Assembly: GCA_021014325.1 (NCBI GenBank)
Contig: CM037462.1
Location: forward strand, 14,714,135-14,778,134
Origin: Plazaster borealis
Lineage: Eukaryota > Echinodermata > Asteroidea > Forcipulatida > Labidiasteridae
DNA: 64,000 nt
Reading direction: 5' to 3'
Part shown: positions 1 through 12,328 of the stretch, in pieces
How the letters are laid out: each line of letters opens with the position of its first letter
Position numbering within the stretch: the first letter of the stretch is position 1
Program-made: the position numbers and the translations under genes
The notes under the pieces: model-generated
Databases searched by the model: none
Told to the model about the DNA's origin: nothing
The model's input: the letters and a program-made list of their open reading frames with translations, nothing else

Positions 1-1176
1 GATTTAGTACGCCATTTAAGTTATATTAATGTTGACAGGTTGATTGGTGGAGTGGGTGGGGGGAGTGGGTACACACCCTACTGCATCCACCTCTGCAAAA
101 TTCTTACTGTCAGTCTTTGCACTGAAAGAATACCTTTCTATGAAATATAGTATCTCATAACTTAGTGGTCATTTTGGTAGATGAGATATAAAGCAGTGTG
201 ATCATTGTGGTGCAGTCTCTTTGGTACAACTGCACCCTACCTCCATAACAATACTGACTTCATCTGCATACAATGAATCCAGGTATTACCCAACACACAA
301 CAATAGCTATGTGTGCGCTGTAGTGTATTATGGTACACTTTAGTCTCTGCGGTTTCGTTACTTGATCAAGGGTTGTGCAAGGTAATATCTACCTCCAGGG
401 TTATGGTACTGTCCCAAATTCTAAGAATATGTCAGCATCATTACATCCAAATTTAACTTGAACAGAAAGTGTGGTGTTTTTATAGCTTCCAGTTTGGGTA
501 AATTTATGTTCTCATTGAGAGAAGAGGGTCTCAATCGGGGTATGTGTAAATATAATGTAAATCACAATTGGAAAAGTTTCCAGTGGATATACTCTGTCAA
601 GCGCTATGAGTTTCCCCCATTGGATATGTTAGTATCTTCAGTGGGAGATGACGGGTTGGGGGAGGGGGGGGGGGGCAGGGCAACCCCTGTAATCATCATT
701 CACCATGTTCACAGTACAAAACCATTGATTATTAAAATGTGAATTGGACGGGGGGGGGGGGGGGGAATAAAATAATAATCTGAATTGGACGTTCCACTTG
801 CAATCATCATGTCATATTTTATATTACCTTGTTTTCTTCCTTAACCCCATAGGTATCTTCTTCTTTTTTTAAGGGGAGGGGGCAGGGGGTAGGTTGTGTT
901 TGGATGTGTAGATAAACACCTTAAAACCAGGGACCTAATAACAAAAGAGGACAATAGGGTCCCCGGTTGGGTGAAGGTCCCCGGTTGGGTGAAGGTCCCC
1001 AGTTGGAAAGTATGTACAGAACCAATGGGAGCTGTTGCTATAAGTTTAAGTACAAACAAAAGAGGGACAATGGGAGGTCCCCGATTGCAGGTAGACACTT
1101 GTGTGAGTGTGTTGCTCAAGCTGGCAAATGAGCACTTGGCAATAATTAAAAAGATACAACATTTTAAAAAAGTTTA
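1..1176. other. No gene seen; low-complexity and short repeats
   Basis: AT-rich sequence with G-tracts at 658-676 and 750-768 and a short direct repeat of CCCCGGTTGGGTGAAGGT at 960-995. No protein similarity recognised on either strand. Confidence 0.5.
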
Positions 1177-1580
1177 ATGATAATAATAATAATAATAATG
1201 CAGTTCTTCTATAGCGCTTTATACTCCCGATGGGGGTCTCAAAGCCCTCAGTATTTTTCCTACAAGGTAAGTGGAGTTACGTGTTGAAGTATGAGACCTA
1301 TATGGTTTACAAGGTGCTGTGGCGCAATATGCAGCCAATCAAACCAGGAACACCGGGGCGAACCCCTTCTCTTTACGATAAGTGCACTGGGTTCTTTTAC
1401 GTGCATTACACAACACACGGGACCTACAGCTTAACGTCCCATCCGAAGGACGAAGCATGTGGTTAAGTGTCTTGCTTAAGGACACAAGTGTCACGACTGG
1501 GATTCGAACCCACACTCTGCTGATCAGAAACACCAGAGCTTGAGTTCGGTGTTCTTATCCGCTCGGTCACGACACGCCAC
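1177..1580 (-). mobile_element. tRNA-derived SINE, head L, tail type 1
   Basis: On the minus strand a class-II (Leu/Ser-like) tRNA head with GTGGCCGAGCGG-type A box and GGGTTCGAATCCC B box is followed by the GTGTCCTTGAGCAAGACAC-type core seen in all copies and a body ending in an (ATT)n tract at 1177-1199. The same body recurs at 24785-25227 and 22990-23320. Confidence 0.85.
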
Positions 1581-1796
1581 AAGTTGAGCATAAGTGGAAG
1601 AGTTTAATGGAACTGTTTTGGGGGGTTTTCAGTGGGTTTTTTTCACAGGGCATAATTAACTTGAACCTCTTTGGACAAACAAATCTTTACAAATCTTTAC
1701 ATGTACATGGAACTAGATACAACACTTTATTAAAGTGAAGCTGAGACTGCAGGAAATTGATTTGACCCAAACCAACTTTGTACTACAGCGACTCTT

Positions 1797-2169
1797 TAAA
1801 GGCACTGAAAACGCTTGGAAATTGTCAAAGACCAGTGTTCTCACTTGGTGTATCCCAACATATGCATAAAACAACAAGCCTGTGAAAATTTGGGCTCAAT
1901 TGGTCATCGAAGTTGCAAGAAAATGATGAAAGAAAAAACACCCTTGTTGTACAAATTTGTGTGCTTTCAGATAGGAATAAAAACTTCTTGCGAGAAGTTT
2001 TTATTATTTTAGTGAGAAATTACCTCTTTCTCAAAAACTACGTTACTTCAGAGGGAGTCGTTTCCTACAATGTTTTATACTATCAACAGCTCTCCGTTGC
2101 TTGTTACCAAGTAAGTTTTTATGCTAATATTTGTTTTGAGTCATTACCAAACGTGTACGATACCTTTAA
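1797..2169. mobile_element. Foldback element, family F6 (TTAA-flanked)
   Basis: A 370-bp element with long imperfect terminal inverted repeats (AAAGGCACTG..., rich in TTTGGTAATT and its complement). The centre is the hairpin AAACTTCTTGCGAGAAGTTT. Ends lie in TTTAAA/TTTAA, as expected for a TTAA target. No coding capacity. Confidence 0.8.
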
Positions 2170-2731
2170 TGTTAAAACCACAGTTGTGCAGACTGCAGGA
2201 CATTCACTTCACTAATATTGGAATGTCCCAGGATTTCTTTTTCACTCAATTTAATACCACAGGGCCAGTTGATTGTGTGAAAGTTCACTTCACAAAGAAG
2301 GAAATGCAAACTGGATGTTGGGTGTAGGCTGGCTGGATTAACACTTGGTTGTTTTTCCAGGGAAATTCTGAAGGGCATTTTGATGAGTGGAAGGAAAGTT
2401 TGTTGACCTAAAACTTGGAGGGTCCTGAAACTCTCACTCGACCAAGAAGAAAAAGGTGTGTGGGGAGAGTCACATGCTTTTCAAACACTCATTGGGTACA
2501 CTTGACATAATGGGAACAATAGTACGTTATAATTTTGAACACAGGAGAGTTCACTGGAATAGTTAAATGGCCTGAAGAGTTGCTGAAGAAACTATAAACT
2601 AACAGTAGAGGTGGTTTGTTCATTATTATGAGTGGGGGGTATCAGCACAACAATTTTGCTTAGCGAATAAATAATTTGCTTAGCAGAAACAGAATACCAG
2701 CCCATAATGCCATGTTGCAATTGGTACTGTC

Positions 2732-3135
2732 AGGGCTCGAAAATAAAACTCGGGACCACAGGCCCGCGAGGCAAGTTTTATTAGTGTCGGGCCAGTAACC
2801 TTATGACCGGACAAGTCCGATGGTCTTGTAGTTTTAAATAATAATACCTCACCTCAACTTTAAATTTAAAACTTATGTTCAAACTGTTGGCTTTAAGTCT
2901 GATAAAAATCTTCCAATTCTGCCGAGTATGTAAGTTTTACCGATAACACAAATGAGATAAATCTTCTCTTAGTGCTTGTTCAGATAAAAAAGTTTAATTG
3001 TGACACTGTGTAGATAGATTTTTTTTCTTCTCATATTGGTTCTGGTCTTGTAACAAATTTACTGCGGGTCCAGTAAAAGTTTTGAGCTACAAGCCCTGCA
3101 GTCTTGTGGATTTTTCCCCCAATTTTCGAGCCCTG
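2732..3135 (+). mobile_element. Dispersed repeat family F5 (AGGGCTCGAAA ... TTTCGAGCCCT)
   Basis: A 400-bp repeat with inverted ends AGGGCTCGAAA and TTTTCGAGCCCT and inner inverted segments. Six copies occur in this window. Here it splits an older F1 foldback copy (about 2640-3212). Confidence 0.75.
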
Positions 3136-3214
3136 ACTGTGGCATTTTTCACATGAATGTTTGCTTAGTGAACAAGTTGCCGTTCTGCTTAATAGCCTCA
3201 TAAGACTGGGGCCT

Positions 3215-3408
3215 GGGCCCAATTTCATAAAGCTGCTTAAGCAGAAAATATTGCTTAAACATTTTCTGCTTAGCAGAAATGAGCAGGATACCAGTCACAA
3301 ATTGTACATGCGACATGGTATTTTGGCTGGTAACCCTGCTCTTGTAAGCATAATTTTGTTGTGCTTAGCTACTTTTTTGTGCTTGAGCAGCTCTATGAAA
3401 TTGGGCCC
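3215..3408. mobile_element. Foldback element, family F1 (GGGCCCAATTTCAT ends)
   Basis: A 194-bp element with inverted ends GGGCCCAATTTCATAAAGCTGC and its complement, and an inner hairpin of GCTTAGCAGAAA-type motifs. One of at least ten copies in the window. Confidence 0.82.
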
Positions 3409-3499
3409 CAGTAAGAAATTCAGGACGGGATATTTTATGGATCCTGGAACCAGGAGCAAAGTTGCGCAAAACAAAAAATACACCCTGATATTGCACACA

Positions 3500-3904
3500 T
3501 TAAAGGCAGGGTATACCAGTTGTAATTACTCCAAAAAATTGTTGACCATAAAAACTGACTTGGCAAGGAGCACTACAGCTGTTGATAATGTATAACATTT
3601 TGAGAAACGATTCCCTTCTAAGGAATGTGGTTTTAGAGAGAGGGATTCAAAAACATTTCAATCTGAGAAATGTTCTGCATGAAACGTTTCTCAGATTGTA
3701 TATTCCAATTACGGGTTATTCTACCAGGGTGGACATAACTGCTCCAGATTTTCGTCAATATCTCAAAATCGCTTACACCATTTGAAATGAAATTTCCACA
3801 GGTTAGTTTTATTGCCATTTATATCTACTTTTATATAGGATTACATTTATATAGGATTAAAACAATCGAACGGATCCAAAAACCAAAGGAACACTTTGCC
3901 TTTA
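3500..3904. mobile_element. Foldback element, family F6
   Basis: Terminal motif TTAAAGGCAG... at the left and TGCCTTTAAA at the right. The core hairpin differs from the 1797 copy: AATCTGAGAAATGTT facing AACGTTTCTCAGATT-type sequence. Confidence 0.72.
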
Positions 3905-4160
3905 AAGAGGTTGGGCCTTTGACACCAACATGACTCAAATACCACAACGATTGTGCAACAAACTGACAAACAGGAAGCCTATCAAGCAATAAGGAAGTAC
4001 AGGACTTTGGTTTATCAGTACAAACTGCAATAACAAGGTGGAGATGAACATTCTATTGTTCAAATATGTGCCACGCATTTTATGAAGGTCTGGAAAGTGG
4101 GAGTAGAGAAGATTTCAAACTGAAAAAAATTACTGATTATTTAAAATTCTACCAGCAATG

Positions 4161-4480
4161 ACGCGTCGTGGCCGAGCGTTCAAGCGCACCGGACTCAAGC
4201 TCTGGTGTTTCTGATCAGCAGAGTGTGGGTTCAAGACCCAATCTTGACACTTGTGTCCTTGAGCAAGACACTTAACCATTATTGCTCTGTCCTTTGGACG
4301 GGATGTTAAGCCATTGGTCCTGTGTGTTGTATAATGCACGTAAAAGAACTCAGTACACTTATCGCTAAGAGAAGGGGTTTGTTTGCCCAGGTGTTTCTGG
4401 CTGGCTGGCTGGCTGGCTGCAGATCGCATCACCTTGTAAAAACGCTTACAAGGTGTTACATAAATGGGTCCCAAAATTCA
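4161..4480 (+). mobile_element. tRNA-derived SINE, head L, tail type 1 (truncated)
   Basis: Head GTCGTGGCCGAGCG near 4165, tRNA-like variable arm and B-box region near 4226, then the GTGTCCTTGAGCAAGACAC core and a type-1 body. Contains a short GGCT microsatellite near 4399-4420. Confidence 0.8.
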
Positions 4481-4547
4481 AAAACTAAGCATCATCTTTC
4501 TCAGACAAATTTTGTGAACCTCACAATAGTTAACTAGATCAATGGTG

Positions 4548-4695
4548 CTTAAACACAAAAAGTAGCTAAGCACAACATAATTATGCTTACCAGAATAAGG
4601 TTACCAGCTAAAATACCATGTCACATGTGCAATATGTGACTGGTATCCTGCTTGTTTTTGCTTAGCAGAAAACTGTTAAGCATCATTCTCTGCCC
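4548..4695. mobile_element. Foldback element F1, partial
   Basis: Internal and right-half F1 sequence (AAGTAGCTAAGCACAAC, CTGGTATCCTGCTTG) without a clean left end. Abuts an F2 element. Confidence 0.6.
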
Positions 4696-4696
4696 A

Positions 4697-4836
4697 GGGG
4701 CTGATTTCACAAAGAGATAAGACTAGTCGTATCTGAAGTGAGGACCAGTAACTGGTCTTAACTTAAGACTAGTCCTATCTCTTAGCATTGCCTAGGACTA
4801 GTCCTAAGTTTGGAAGAGTTCTGTGAAATCGACCCC
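4697..4836. mobile_element. Foldback element, family F2 (GACTAGTCTTA palindrome)
   Basis: A 140-bp near-palindrome with ends GGGGCTGATTTCACAAAGAG and CTGTGAAATCGACCCC. Inner arms carry AAGACTAGTC and AGGACTAGTCC. Other copies at 16897, 17033 and 60326. Confidence 0.82.
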
Positions 4837-4837
4837 A

Positions 4838-5029
4838 GGGCCCAATTTCATAGAGCTGCTTAAGCAGAAAATATTGCTTAACAGTATTTTGCTTAGCAAA
4901 AAATTAGCAGGATACCAGTCGCAGATGCTACCAGTGACAATGTCTTTTGGCTGGTAATGTATTTCTGGTAAAAGTGTAATTTTGTTGTGTTCAGCTACTT
5001 TTTGTGCTTCAGCAGCTCTATGAAATTGG
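4838..5029. mobile_element. Foldback element F1
   Basis: Complete copy from GGGCCCAATTTCATAGAGCT to CAGCTCTATGAAATTGG, directly following the F2 element with one or two bases between. Confidence 0.8.
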
Positions 5030-5393
5030 TACAAATACTGCAGATGTATAATGTGTACTGCCCAAATAGATCATGATGTAACTTTGGGTCTAGAATTGAA
5101 ATCTCTTCTGTTGATTATAATGCAATCAGAGATTGTTTACAATCTAGTTAATCTTGTGTTTTATGTAATATCCAAGCCTAAGCAACAATCACATAATACG
5201 GTGTGTCAATGTTGGTTAAACCGGGTATTAAAAAAAAAAATTATGTTGAGAGGGGAATTGTTGCATCTATATAAATAATATATAAGTATTAAGATAACAA
5301 CTCTTGAAGATATGGAAGGAAATAAGCCATTTGCGTGTTAGAGTTGATTAATGTCTGGTACAATGACTTGCATACCGTCACGAGTGACTGCTT

Positions 5394-5753
5394 AAAGGGT
5401 CTGTATACGTTTGGTAATTACTCTGAAAATTAATGGCAATAAAAACTTACTTGGTAAGAAGTACAACAGCTTTGGATAGTATAATGCATTTTGAGAAACT
5501 TTTCACTTAGAAGTACTGCCGTTATCTCCCAAAATTTGAATCTGAGAAGCGTTACTCTCAGATTGTGAATTTTAATTGCAGATTATTCTTCCTGCGTCAA
5601 CATAACCGCTCCACATTTTCAGCAATATCTCAAAAAGGCTACCACATTTTGAAATTCAATTTTCGAAGGTTAGTTTTATGGTATATATCTACAACTACAT
5701 AGGATTGAAACAAAGAGTGGGTTCCAATTACCAAACGTGCACAATCCCTTTAC
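5394..5753. mobile_element. Foldback element F6
   Basis: Ends TTAAAGGGTCTGTATACGTT and AACGTGCACAATCCCTTTA. Core hairpin AATCTGAGAAGCGTTACTCT region at 5539-5566. Confidence 0.7.
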
Positions 5754-5933
5754 ATTTTATTTAAATACAGCGATAAAGCAATAGTACACAGATATAACGC
5801 AATACTACAGCAATAAGCCACAAAAAACTCTCTAGGAATTTGCAAATATGAGCCACCATAATTTGGTGTAGAGAGCTGTTCAAAAAAAATGACCATGCGG
5901 AAGGATCAAGGATCAAATACACAGAAAAAGATT

Positions 5934-6434
5934 GGGAACCAGTGAAGAGACGACCCCAATTGTCTCACAAAAGAATGGGAACCAGTGAAGAGATGACCCC
6001 AATTGTCTCACAAAAGAATGGGAACCAGTGAAGAGATGACCCCAATTGTCTCACAAAAGAATGGGAACCAGTGAAGAGACGACCCCCCAATTTTCTCACA
6101 AAAGAATGGGAACCAGTGAAGAGATAACCCCAATTGTCTCACAAAAGAATGGGAACCGGTGAAGAGACGACCCCCCAAATGTCTCACAAAAGATCCGGTG
6201 AAGAGACGACCACCCAAATGTCTCACAAAAGAATGGGAACCAGTGAAGAGGCGACCCCCAATTGTCTCACAAAAGATCCGGTGAAGAGACGACCCCCCAA
6301 ATGTCTCACAAAAGAATGGGAACCGGTGAAGAGGCGACCCCCAATTGTCTCACAAAAGATCCGGTGAAGAGACGACCCCCCAAATGTCTCACAAAAGAAT
6401 GGGAACCAGTGAAGAGTCAACCCCCTATTGTCTA
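5934..6434. repeat. Minisatellite with two alternating unit types (about 43 and 39 bp)
   Basis: About twelve tandem units built on CCAGTGAAGAGACGACCCC and TTGTCTCACAAAAG. A long type carries AGAATGGGAACC and a short type carries AGATCCGG; they alternate in the right half as higher-order dimers. Open frames here come only from the repeat. Confidence 0.92.
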
Positions 6435-7291
6435 ACATTACGAGTAATAATCTTTTTGTATAACCTTTTTTCACTGTACATATACTTCCATGTTATCTAC
6501 AGTTGTTTTCTGCCTTTTTGCTGCTGCCTTTGTTCCTTTGTTTCATTCTGTTGTGTGATCAAGGGTCCCAATGTAGTGTGCCTGCGTGCCTGTTTGGGGT
6601 TTTCCTTTCGCACCACGTTTTATTTTGATGTTTGTGCATACCATAAAGGTAATAAACTAAACTAAACTAAACTAATCGAAACTGATTGGGGCATTTATTA
6701 AATTAATGACTAGCGAGTTTGGCTCGAAGCCAGAGAAAAAGTAGCTAAACAACCAATTAGATCTTGATTTAGGAATGAAACCCAAGGTCCCCTATTGCCG
6801 GCCAAATACAACCTTCAACCTTCTCGAATTTTGTTTTGCACTGATAAAAAAAAGACCTGTTTGTTTATTTATTTATTTAAATACTTGAATTGGTCAGAAA
6901 TTGCATCAGCAATGTGAAACCAAGTTCTCCTGTAGAAGTGTTTGCAAATTCACTTCTGGAATAATAAAAAGCGGAGGTTGATTGATTGTAACTTTTGAAC
7001 TTTGCCGTTTTTGAGCCCAATTAACTATAAATAGATTGTCCTAGTAGATACGTGTGGAGAAATGCAATGTATTGTACTCATTGGCCACAATTTCATCGAG
7101 CTGATAGGACAATAAGTTTTTTATTTATTTATTTATTTTTTCCCCGGAGGAAATTTTGTATTCAAACGTTAAACACCTCCTCACTATAAATACACAAATA
7201 CTGACAATAATTTACTGAGTAAAAATTACATGTATATCAAGTTATGAACCACAAGGGAAACTGACTGGTTTATAACTTGATATTTGAAAAG
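6435..7291. other. No gene seen
   Basis: AT-rich sequence with a CTAAA repeat near 6656-6672, TTTATTTATTTATTT runs near 6863 and 7120, and a tail-like fragment of the SINE A family (AACCACAAGGGAAACTGAC) near 7246. Confidence 0.5.
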
Positions 7292-7537
7292 AAAAAGTCG
7301 CATCCCCTTAAGGTGATCCCTTGGCTGCCGCTCCCCAGGTTGTATCGTAAACTAGGGTGTGATCCCTGGCTATACAGCAATTACAGGTTGAATGGCTTCT
7401 GACCGTCACCCCCGAAGATATTGGCAAAATAGTGAGACCGCCAACATAGGGCTAGATAGCTCAGTTGGTAGAGCGCCGGCACGTTGAACCGTTGGTTCAA
7501 ATCCCGCTCTTGTCAATTTTTCTTTGTTCAACCCCCA
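7292..7537 (+). mobile_element. tRNA-derived SINE, family A
   Basis: Body AAAAGTCGCATCCCCTTAAG, then a tRNA-like part with A box TAGCTCAGTTGG (7457-7468) and B box GGTTCAAATCC (7494-7504), then TTTTTCTTTGTTCAACCCC. This copy has lost some bases between the two boxes, so it is not a functional tRNA. Confidence 0.85.
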
Positions 7538-9526
7538 AATATTTTAAAATTACATATTAAGCAAAAAGGAATAAACCACCAACAATTACTCATACTTTTT
7601 CTTCTTCTTTTTTAAACCACATGAGTGAGAGTCATTGGTGACAAAAAGGTCTGAAACTGGGATTCAAATTTTAAGACATGTTGGAGTTGTTGCTGACAAA
7701 GACTAAAAGAGGTGTGAAACTAGAATCTTAACTGTAGGAGATGTTCAAATGATGGCATTTCCACTATTCGGTAACCCCTGGAGTTATAGATTTCAGTTCT
7801 TTCTGCACTTCAAGTTTTGTTTATGGTAGCACTTTTGTGTCCGGTCTGCACTTCACCAACAATCAAGCACCCCTGGCTTAACGTCCTGACTACAGGGTGG
7901 CCCCCCCCCCAAAAAAAAAAAATCAACTCAAAATCATAGCAAACAGTGCAAAATGCTAAATATTCAAAAATACACGAAAAATGCTTAGAAGTCTCACAGC
8001 TTTTTACAGTAAAGGGACAATTATTAATTGACTCTTGAACTTTAATTTTCTGCTCAATTTGATATGGGGAGTCACTGGGCTCGTCGAGTTATTCCCCCTC
8101 CAAATAAAAACACCCCGACACCAGTGTAATTTTCCAAACATCCGAGCATCAATCTTGAAAAATGTCCCTACACCTCTCAGCAAATAAGACCAATATTTGT
8201 AGGGCCTATGTCATCCAAAATACATCAAGTTGGAAGTCAACAACCCCCAGGTCACAATTGGGCAACATTTTTACACTGAAACACTTTTTGGGGACTCTCA
8301 AATCTGTCTATATAGAATATTTTGAGGGCCTACAAAAAATGAATGAGCTCGTACTCTATTTTCTCCTTATTTAGTGGGGTGCACCCTCAAGGATCCTGCC
8401 GAGTTATCAACAAGAATGTCAACGTAAACGTTTCAATGAGCTTCCGGAAACAGTATCCTCAGTGCTAGAGAAGTAGAGATCTGACAGCAGGATTTCATTA
8501 CAGTATCTGATGAAATTTAAATAGTCAATTTATTTTCTTCACCAGGCTGACACAAAAAAAAGGTCACATAAAAAGTCTGAATTTCTCATTTCTGGAATCA
8601 GCAAAAACTGTTTGTGGTGATGAATAAATACAGAAATACAAGGTCTAAACAGGGTTAATGATACAAACAGAATGGTCTCATCCTAGCCAGGACTCAAACC
8701 TAAAACTAAAAAGCCTTATTTTACCAGTTTGTATGTCAAAAGTCCTGCCGGGCAACATTGCAAACATACACTATCTCCTTGGAGATTGTTTACAAAACCT
8801 TTCCTGTCATTTCTTCCTAATCTTAATCCAAACTTAATGTTCTACTAGTGATTGCATTAATGTTGATAAGGACAAGGCTGCCGTGAATGTTACAAATTTA
8901 TTAAGGTACGTTTTTCTCCAAAAGCACATCTGTGCAAACGTTAATTTAAAAAAGATTCACAAGTGAAAGTGACTGCAATGGTGGTAGGCATTTTGTTTTA
9001 TAAACAAACAATAAAAAGAGACTTCTTGGAGGTAAATTAACTCACACACCCCAGATGAGAATTAGGGCAACTCAACCCCCTTCCATTTCCAATGCCTGCG
9101 ATCCATCCTCGGTATTTCCTGACAAAACCAAGTCCCAAATGCTTCCAACTTACGGCTCACCGGAGCTACCGTCATGTTGACCCTGCTGAGACTGTTTATT
9201 TGAAATGGGACTTATTTTCTATTCTCTGTTTTAACTAATTTAGCTTTCAGGTTTCTGAAAATTTTAATATGCAAGAAGAATGTTTGTTTAAATGAATAAC
9301 AGTTTTTTGCCCCCCTGAGGAGAATAAAAAAACAAGTAATTAAATTCCTCTACACACTCATTCTGATTAGTAAAAAAATATTGCAGACTACAAGAGGAAA
9401 GTGTTTTGACTCGTCCGCCCCTTGTCTTCACTCGCATTTTGAAAGCAGTGCGCGAAAGCAAAACTCCAACTCCGTTTACCCATAGAGCAAGTACATGTAG
9501 TTCACCATACGGTAAAGTTCATACAA
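7538..9526. other. No gene or clear repeat recognised
   Basis: About 2 kb of AT-rich sequence with homopolymer C/A runs near 7899-7922. No coding similarity on either strand and no matches to the repeat families named elsewhere. Confidence 0.45.
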
Positions 9527-9975
9527 ATTTATTCATGACAGTGAGATGGCATTGATTTTACAAGTTTTCATGGACATTACTTGTTTGACTAATGCAAACT
9601 CGTTACCGTAAGTCCTTTGTGAAGGACAGTTACTTATTTTTTGCCTTGATGGCCTGTGAAGATACCCTGTCAAGGGCCGCAGAAATCTTGGTGGCCCATG
9701 AACACAAACCACCAAGACCACAAGGCCACCATGACGATAAGATTCCTTATTCTCATGACAGTGAGATGGCATTGATTTTACAAGTTACATGGACATTACT
9801 TGTTTGACTAATGCAAACTCGGTACTATGCAAGTCCTTTGCGAAGGACAGTTACTTGTTTTTCGCCTTGATAGACAGTGAAGATACCCTGTCAAGGGCCG
9901 CAAAAATCTCGGTGGCCCTTGAACAAACACCACCAAGACCACAAGGCCACCAAGCTTGCGATAAGATTCCTTGTA
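9527..9975. repeat. Tandem duplication, period 220 bp
   Basis: Two copies of a block marked by ATGACAGTGAGATGGCATTG (9535 and 9755), GATACCCTGTCAAGGGCCGC and ACCACAAGGCCACCA. A few per cent of bases differ. The second copy runs into CATCGCCGAGG foldback-like sequence to about 10055. Confidence 0.88.
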
Positions 9976-10055
9976 TTGGCCGCCATCGCCGAGGTCAAAC
10001 AATGGAAACGTGCACGTGTGTGTATGCGCTGCCCACAATGATAGGTCTTCATTTA

Positions 10056-10975
10056 CCCCAGTGAGGGTGCTGTTTGGGCTTGTGACGCCATATGCAAGAA
10101 GGGGTCTATAAGATGCTATAAACCACTTTGGCTACGGCCCTGGTCGTTCACTGCAGATGCAATGTTGAAAAATAGGCATTTTCAGTGAACCAGCCTAAGC
10201 CAAAGTTCAAGCCATTCAGGCAAGGCCACTAGTTCCTATAATTACAGACAGTTTCCCTAAATTCTTCATTTGGTGCTTGATATGGGGCATGGTGGAACCC
10301 CCTTCTATTGTGTCTTCATTGTGTGCTTAGAATCTTAGGAATTCTTTAGAGTATTTTAGGGGGGGGTACTGTATAAGAGGAAAATAGTGCGTTCAAGTAT
10401 TGGAACATTGGGGGGGGGATATTGGGCATGGTATAAAATTCTTTGCAGAGAACATACAAAACATTTTGTCCTTCACCCGCTAAATTTTAAAGAGCAAATC
10501 TTTTTCACAATCCCCCAAAAAGCAATCTCATGTAACAGAATGACACCCTGATCCTTGACGAGCAAATAATGATATATGTGCCAATCAAATTAATGTGTCA
10601 TAAACAGCTGAAAATAACTTGAGATATTATCTGACTCGAACAACAAATCGTTTGTTTGTGACAAACAACAACAAGGTCAAAGGGACTGGGCCCAAACAAT
10701 GGATGGATAAAACAATCGTGCAAATCTTAAATTCAATAACATTTTTCAGTTAAAAAAAATAGGGAGGGGGTGGCTTTTGGACTGCATAAATAGTAACTGC
10801 CAAATATCATTCTTTCTTTTCCTCTTTTCATGAATCAATTTGTCACTAATTCAACTGGAGTAATGAAGTAAACCACAGGAACACAAAATCAAAGTATGCT
10901 GATTGAACTTACAATTACCCGTCACAAACCTAAGAGTGTTACCCCTGCTTAAAATTCAAAAGAAAAAAAATTATG
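10056..10975. other. No gene seen
   Basis: AT-rich sequence with short G-runs near 10360 and 10410. Nothing recognised on either strand. Confidence 0.4.
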
Positions 10976-11115
10976 AGGCATGAGTCCTGTGGGGCAAACA
11001 ATTCCACAGGCATAAGACTCGAGTGGGATTTGAACTCAGGACCCCTGCCATTCTAGAGCAGATGTCTTACCACTAGACCACTGAGCGTGCTCGGTGACGA
11101 GAGGCTAGTTCCAAT
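10976..11115 (-). mobile_element. tRNA-derived SINE, family C
   Basis: Minus strand reads an A box AGTGGTCTAGTGGTAAGAC, CATCTGCTCTAGA, then B box GAGTTCAAATCCCACT and a tail with ATGCCTGTGGAATT. Other copies at 52556-52690, 53500-53600 and 53685-53850. Confidence 0.78.
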
Positions 11116-11757
11116 CCAGGAATTAGCAGCGATCATCACAAACAATTTAATAGATTGTCGGCTAAGTGCTATAAAGTCATTAAATGCAATTTCACATCCG
11201 TAATGATCAAAAGATCATTAAATGAAAAATGCGTATACATTTGAAAAAAATTGATCAAAATCAACAAAGAAATATTTTACTTAGTTGACCTTGTCCAGAT
11301 TTTCTTGTTTAGAGGTCAAATCTCTCTGAAAGTCCTCCATCTTGATTTGGTCTGCCTTCAGAGTCGATATATTATTAACTTTACAGCAAATGTTAAACTT
11401 TGAAGACCACTCTTGATCATTAGACTCGATTTACCAGGAGCACCAAAATGTACAAAAGCAATTTTATGAAATCCATACAAATTGCACTAATGACCTTATA
11501 GTCCTGAGCAGACAATATTATGTAATAATTGCATCTGGGTTAAAATAATATTTTGCTTTTATCGTACATGTACACTAATGTGTCCCCGGACACTGGTTCA
11601 TAGATTGATTTGTTATACCCAGTTTATAAGTAGGCACTCTTAACAAGCCCTCATGAAACCGATCTGGTTGTGAAAAAATATATATAAACAATATTAATAC
11701 TCACTTCTTACATAGAGTTATCTAAGGGTGTATCAAATGGTTCATTATTGTAACGAC
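11116..11757. other. No gene recognised
   Basis: A 46-codon open stretch on the minus strand (about 11287-11427) has a coiled-coil-like look (LKADQIKMEDFQRDLTSKQ) and ends in a stop, but has no start, no clear splice site and no recognised family. Probably chance or a repeat relic. Confidence 0.3.
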
Positions 11758-11935
11758 AATTATGCAGAGCTACGTTTGAATTATGAGACCCATTCATATG
11801 ACAGCACCTTGTAAGGGTTTACAAGGTGATTTGGTGCAATCTGCAGCCAACAATGTCAGAAGCAATAAAGAGGCAAACGCCTTCTTTTAACGATAGGTGT
11901 ACTGGCTTTTTCAGGGATGAAGATTTGCAGATGTG
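11758..11935 (-). mobile_element. SINE tail type 1 fragment
   Basis: Minus-strand body of the head-L SINE (ACAGCACCTTGTAAGGGTTT, GGTGCAATCTGCAGCCAA) without its tRNA head. Confidence 0.6.
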
Positions 11936-11977
11936 AAAATATCTAAAAATGGCTTAAAAGCCTGGGTTTCCCCTTAT

Positions 11978-12326
11978 TCTAATAATAATAATAATAACCC
12001 GTTTTTATATAGCGCTTTACACACCCAAAGGGCGTCTCAAGGCATTTCTAACATTATTACCCCTGGTCACTGGGCTATTTATTTCATTCCTTAAACCATC
12101 TCAGCTCCCTGGGGAACAAATATGTGCTACTAAGCTAAATCAATCACAAGAACCATCTCTGCCCTCACAGGTACCCATTTTACCCCTGGGTGGAGAGAAG
12201 CAATTATAGTTTGTTTTGCTCAGGGACACAAGTGTCACATCCGGGACTCGAACCCACACTCTGCCGAACAGAAACACCAGAGCTTAAGTTAGGTGTTCTT
12301 ATCTGCTCGGCCACGACACCCCACAA
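11978..12326 (-). mobile_element. tRNA-derived SINE, head L, tail type 2
   Basis: Same tRNA-like head and core as the type-1 SINE (CTCGGCCACGACACC end, AGGGACACAAGTGTCA) but a different body (AACCATCTCTGCCCTCACAG, GAACCATCTCAGCTCCCTGG complement). 3' end is an AAT microsatellite at 11979-11996. Similar copy at 29482-29830. Confidence 0.82.
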
Positions 12327-12328
12327 GC

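Noticed and set aside
6008..6474. Frames with SHKRMGTGEET or WFPFFCETIG repeats
   Set aside because: They are translations of the minisatellite at 5934-6434.
7447..7518. Possible functional tRNA gene
   Set aside because: A and B boxes are present, but the arms do not fold properly, bases are missing, and the same tRNA-like part recurs inside a fixed longer repeat, so it is a SINE.
11287..11427. Minus-strand 46-codon stretch that looks coiled-coil and ends in a stop
   Set aside because: Short, no start, no clear splice acceptor, no recognised family, and not the IPO13 C-terminus.
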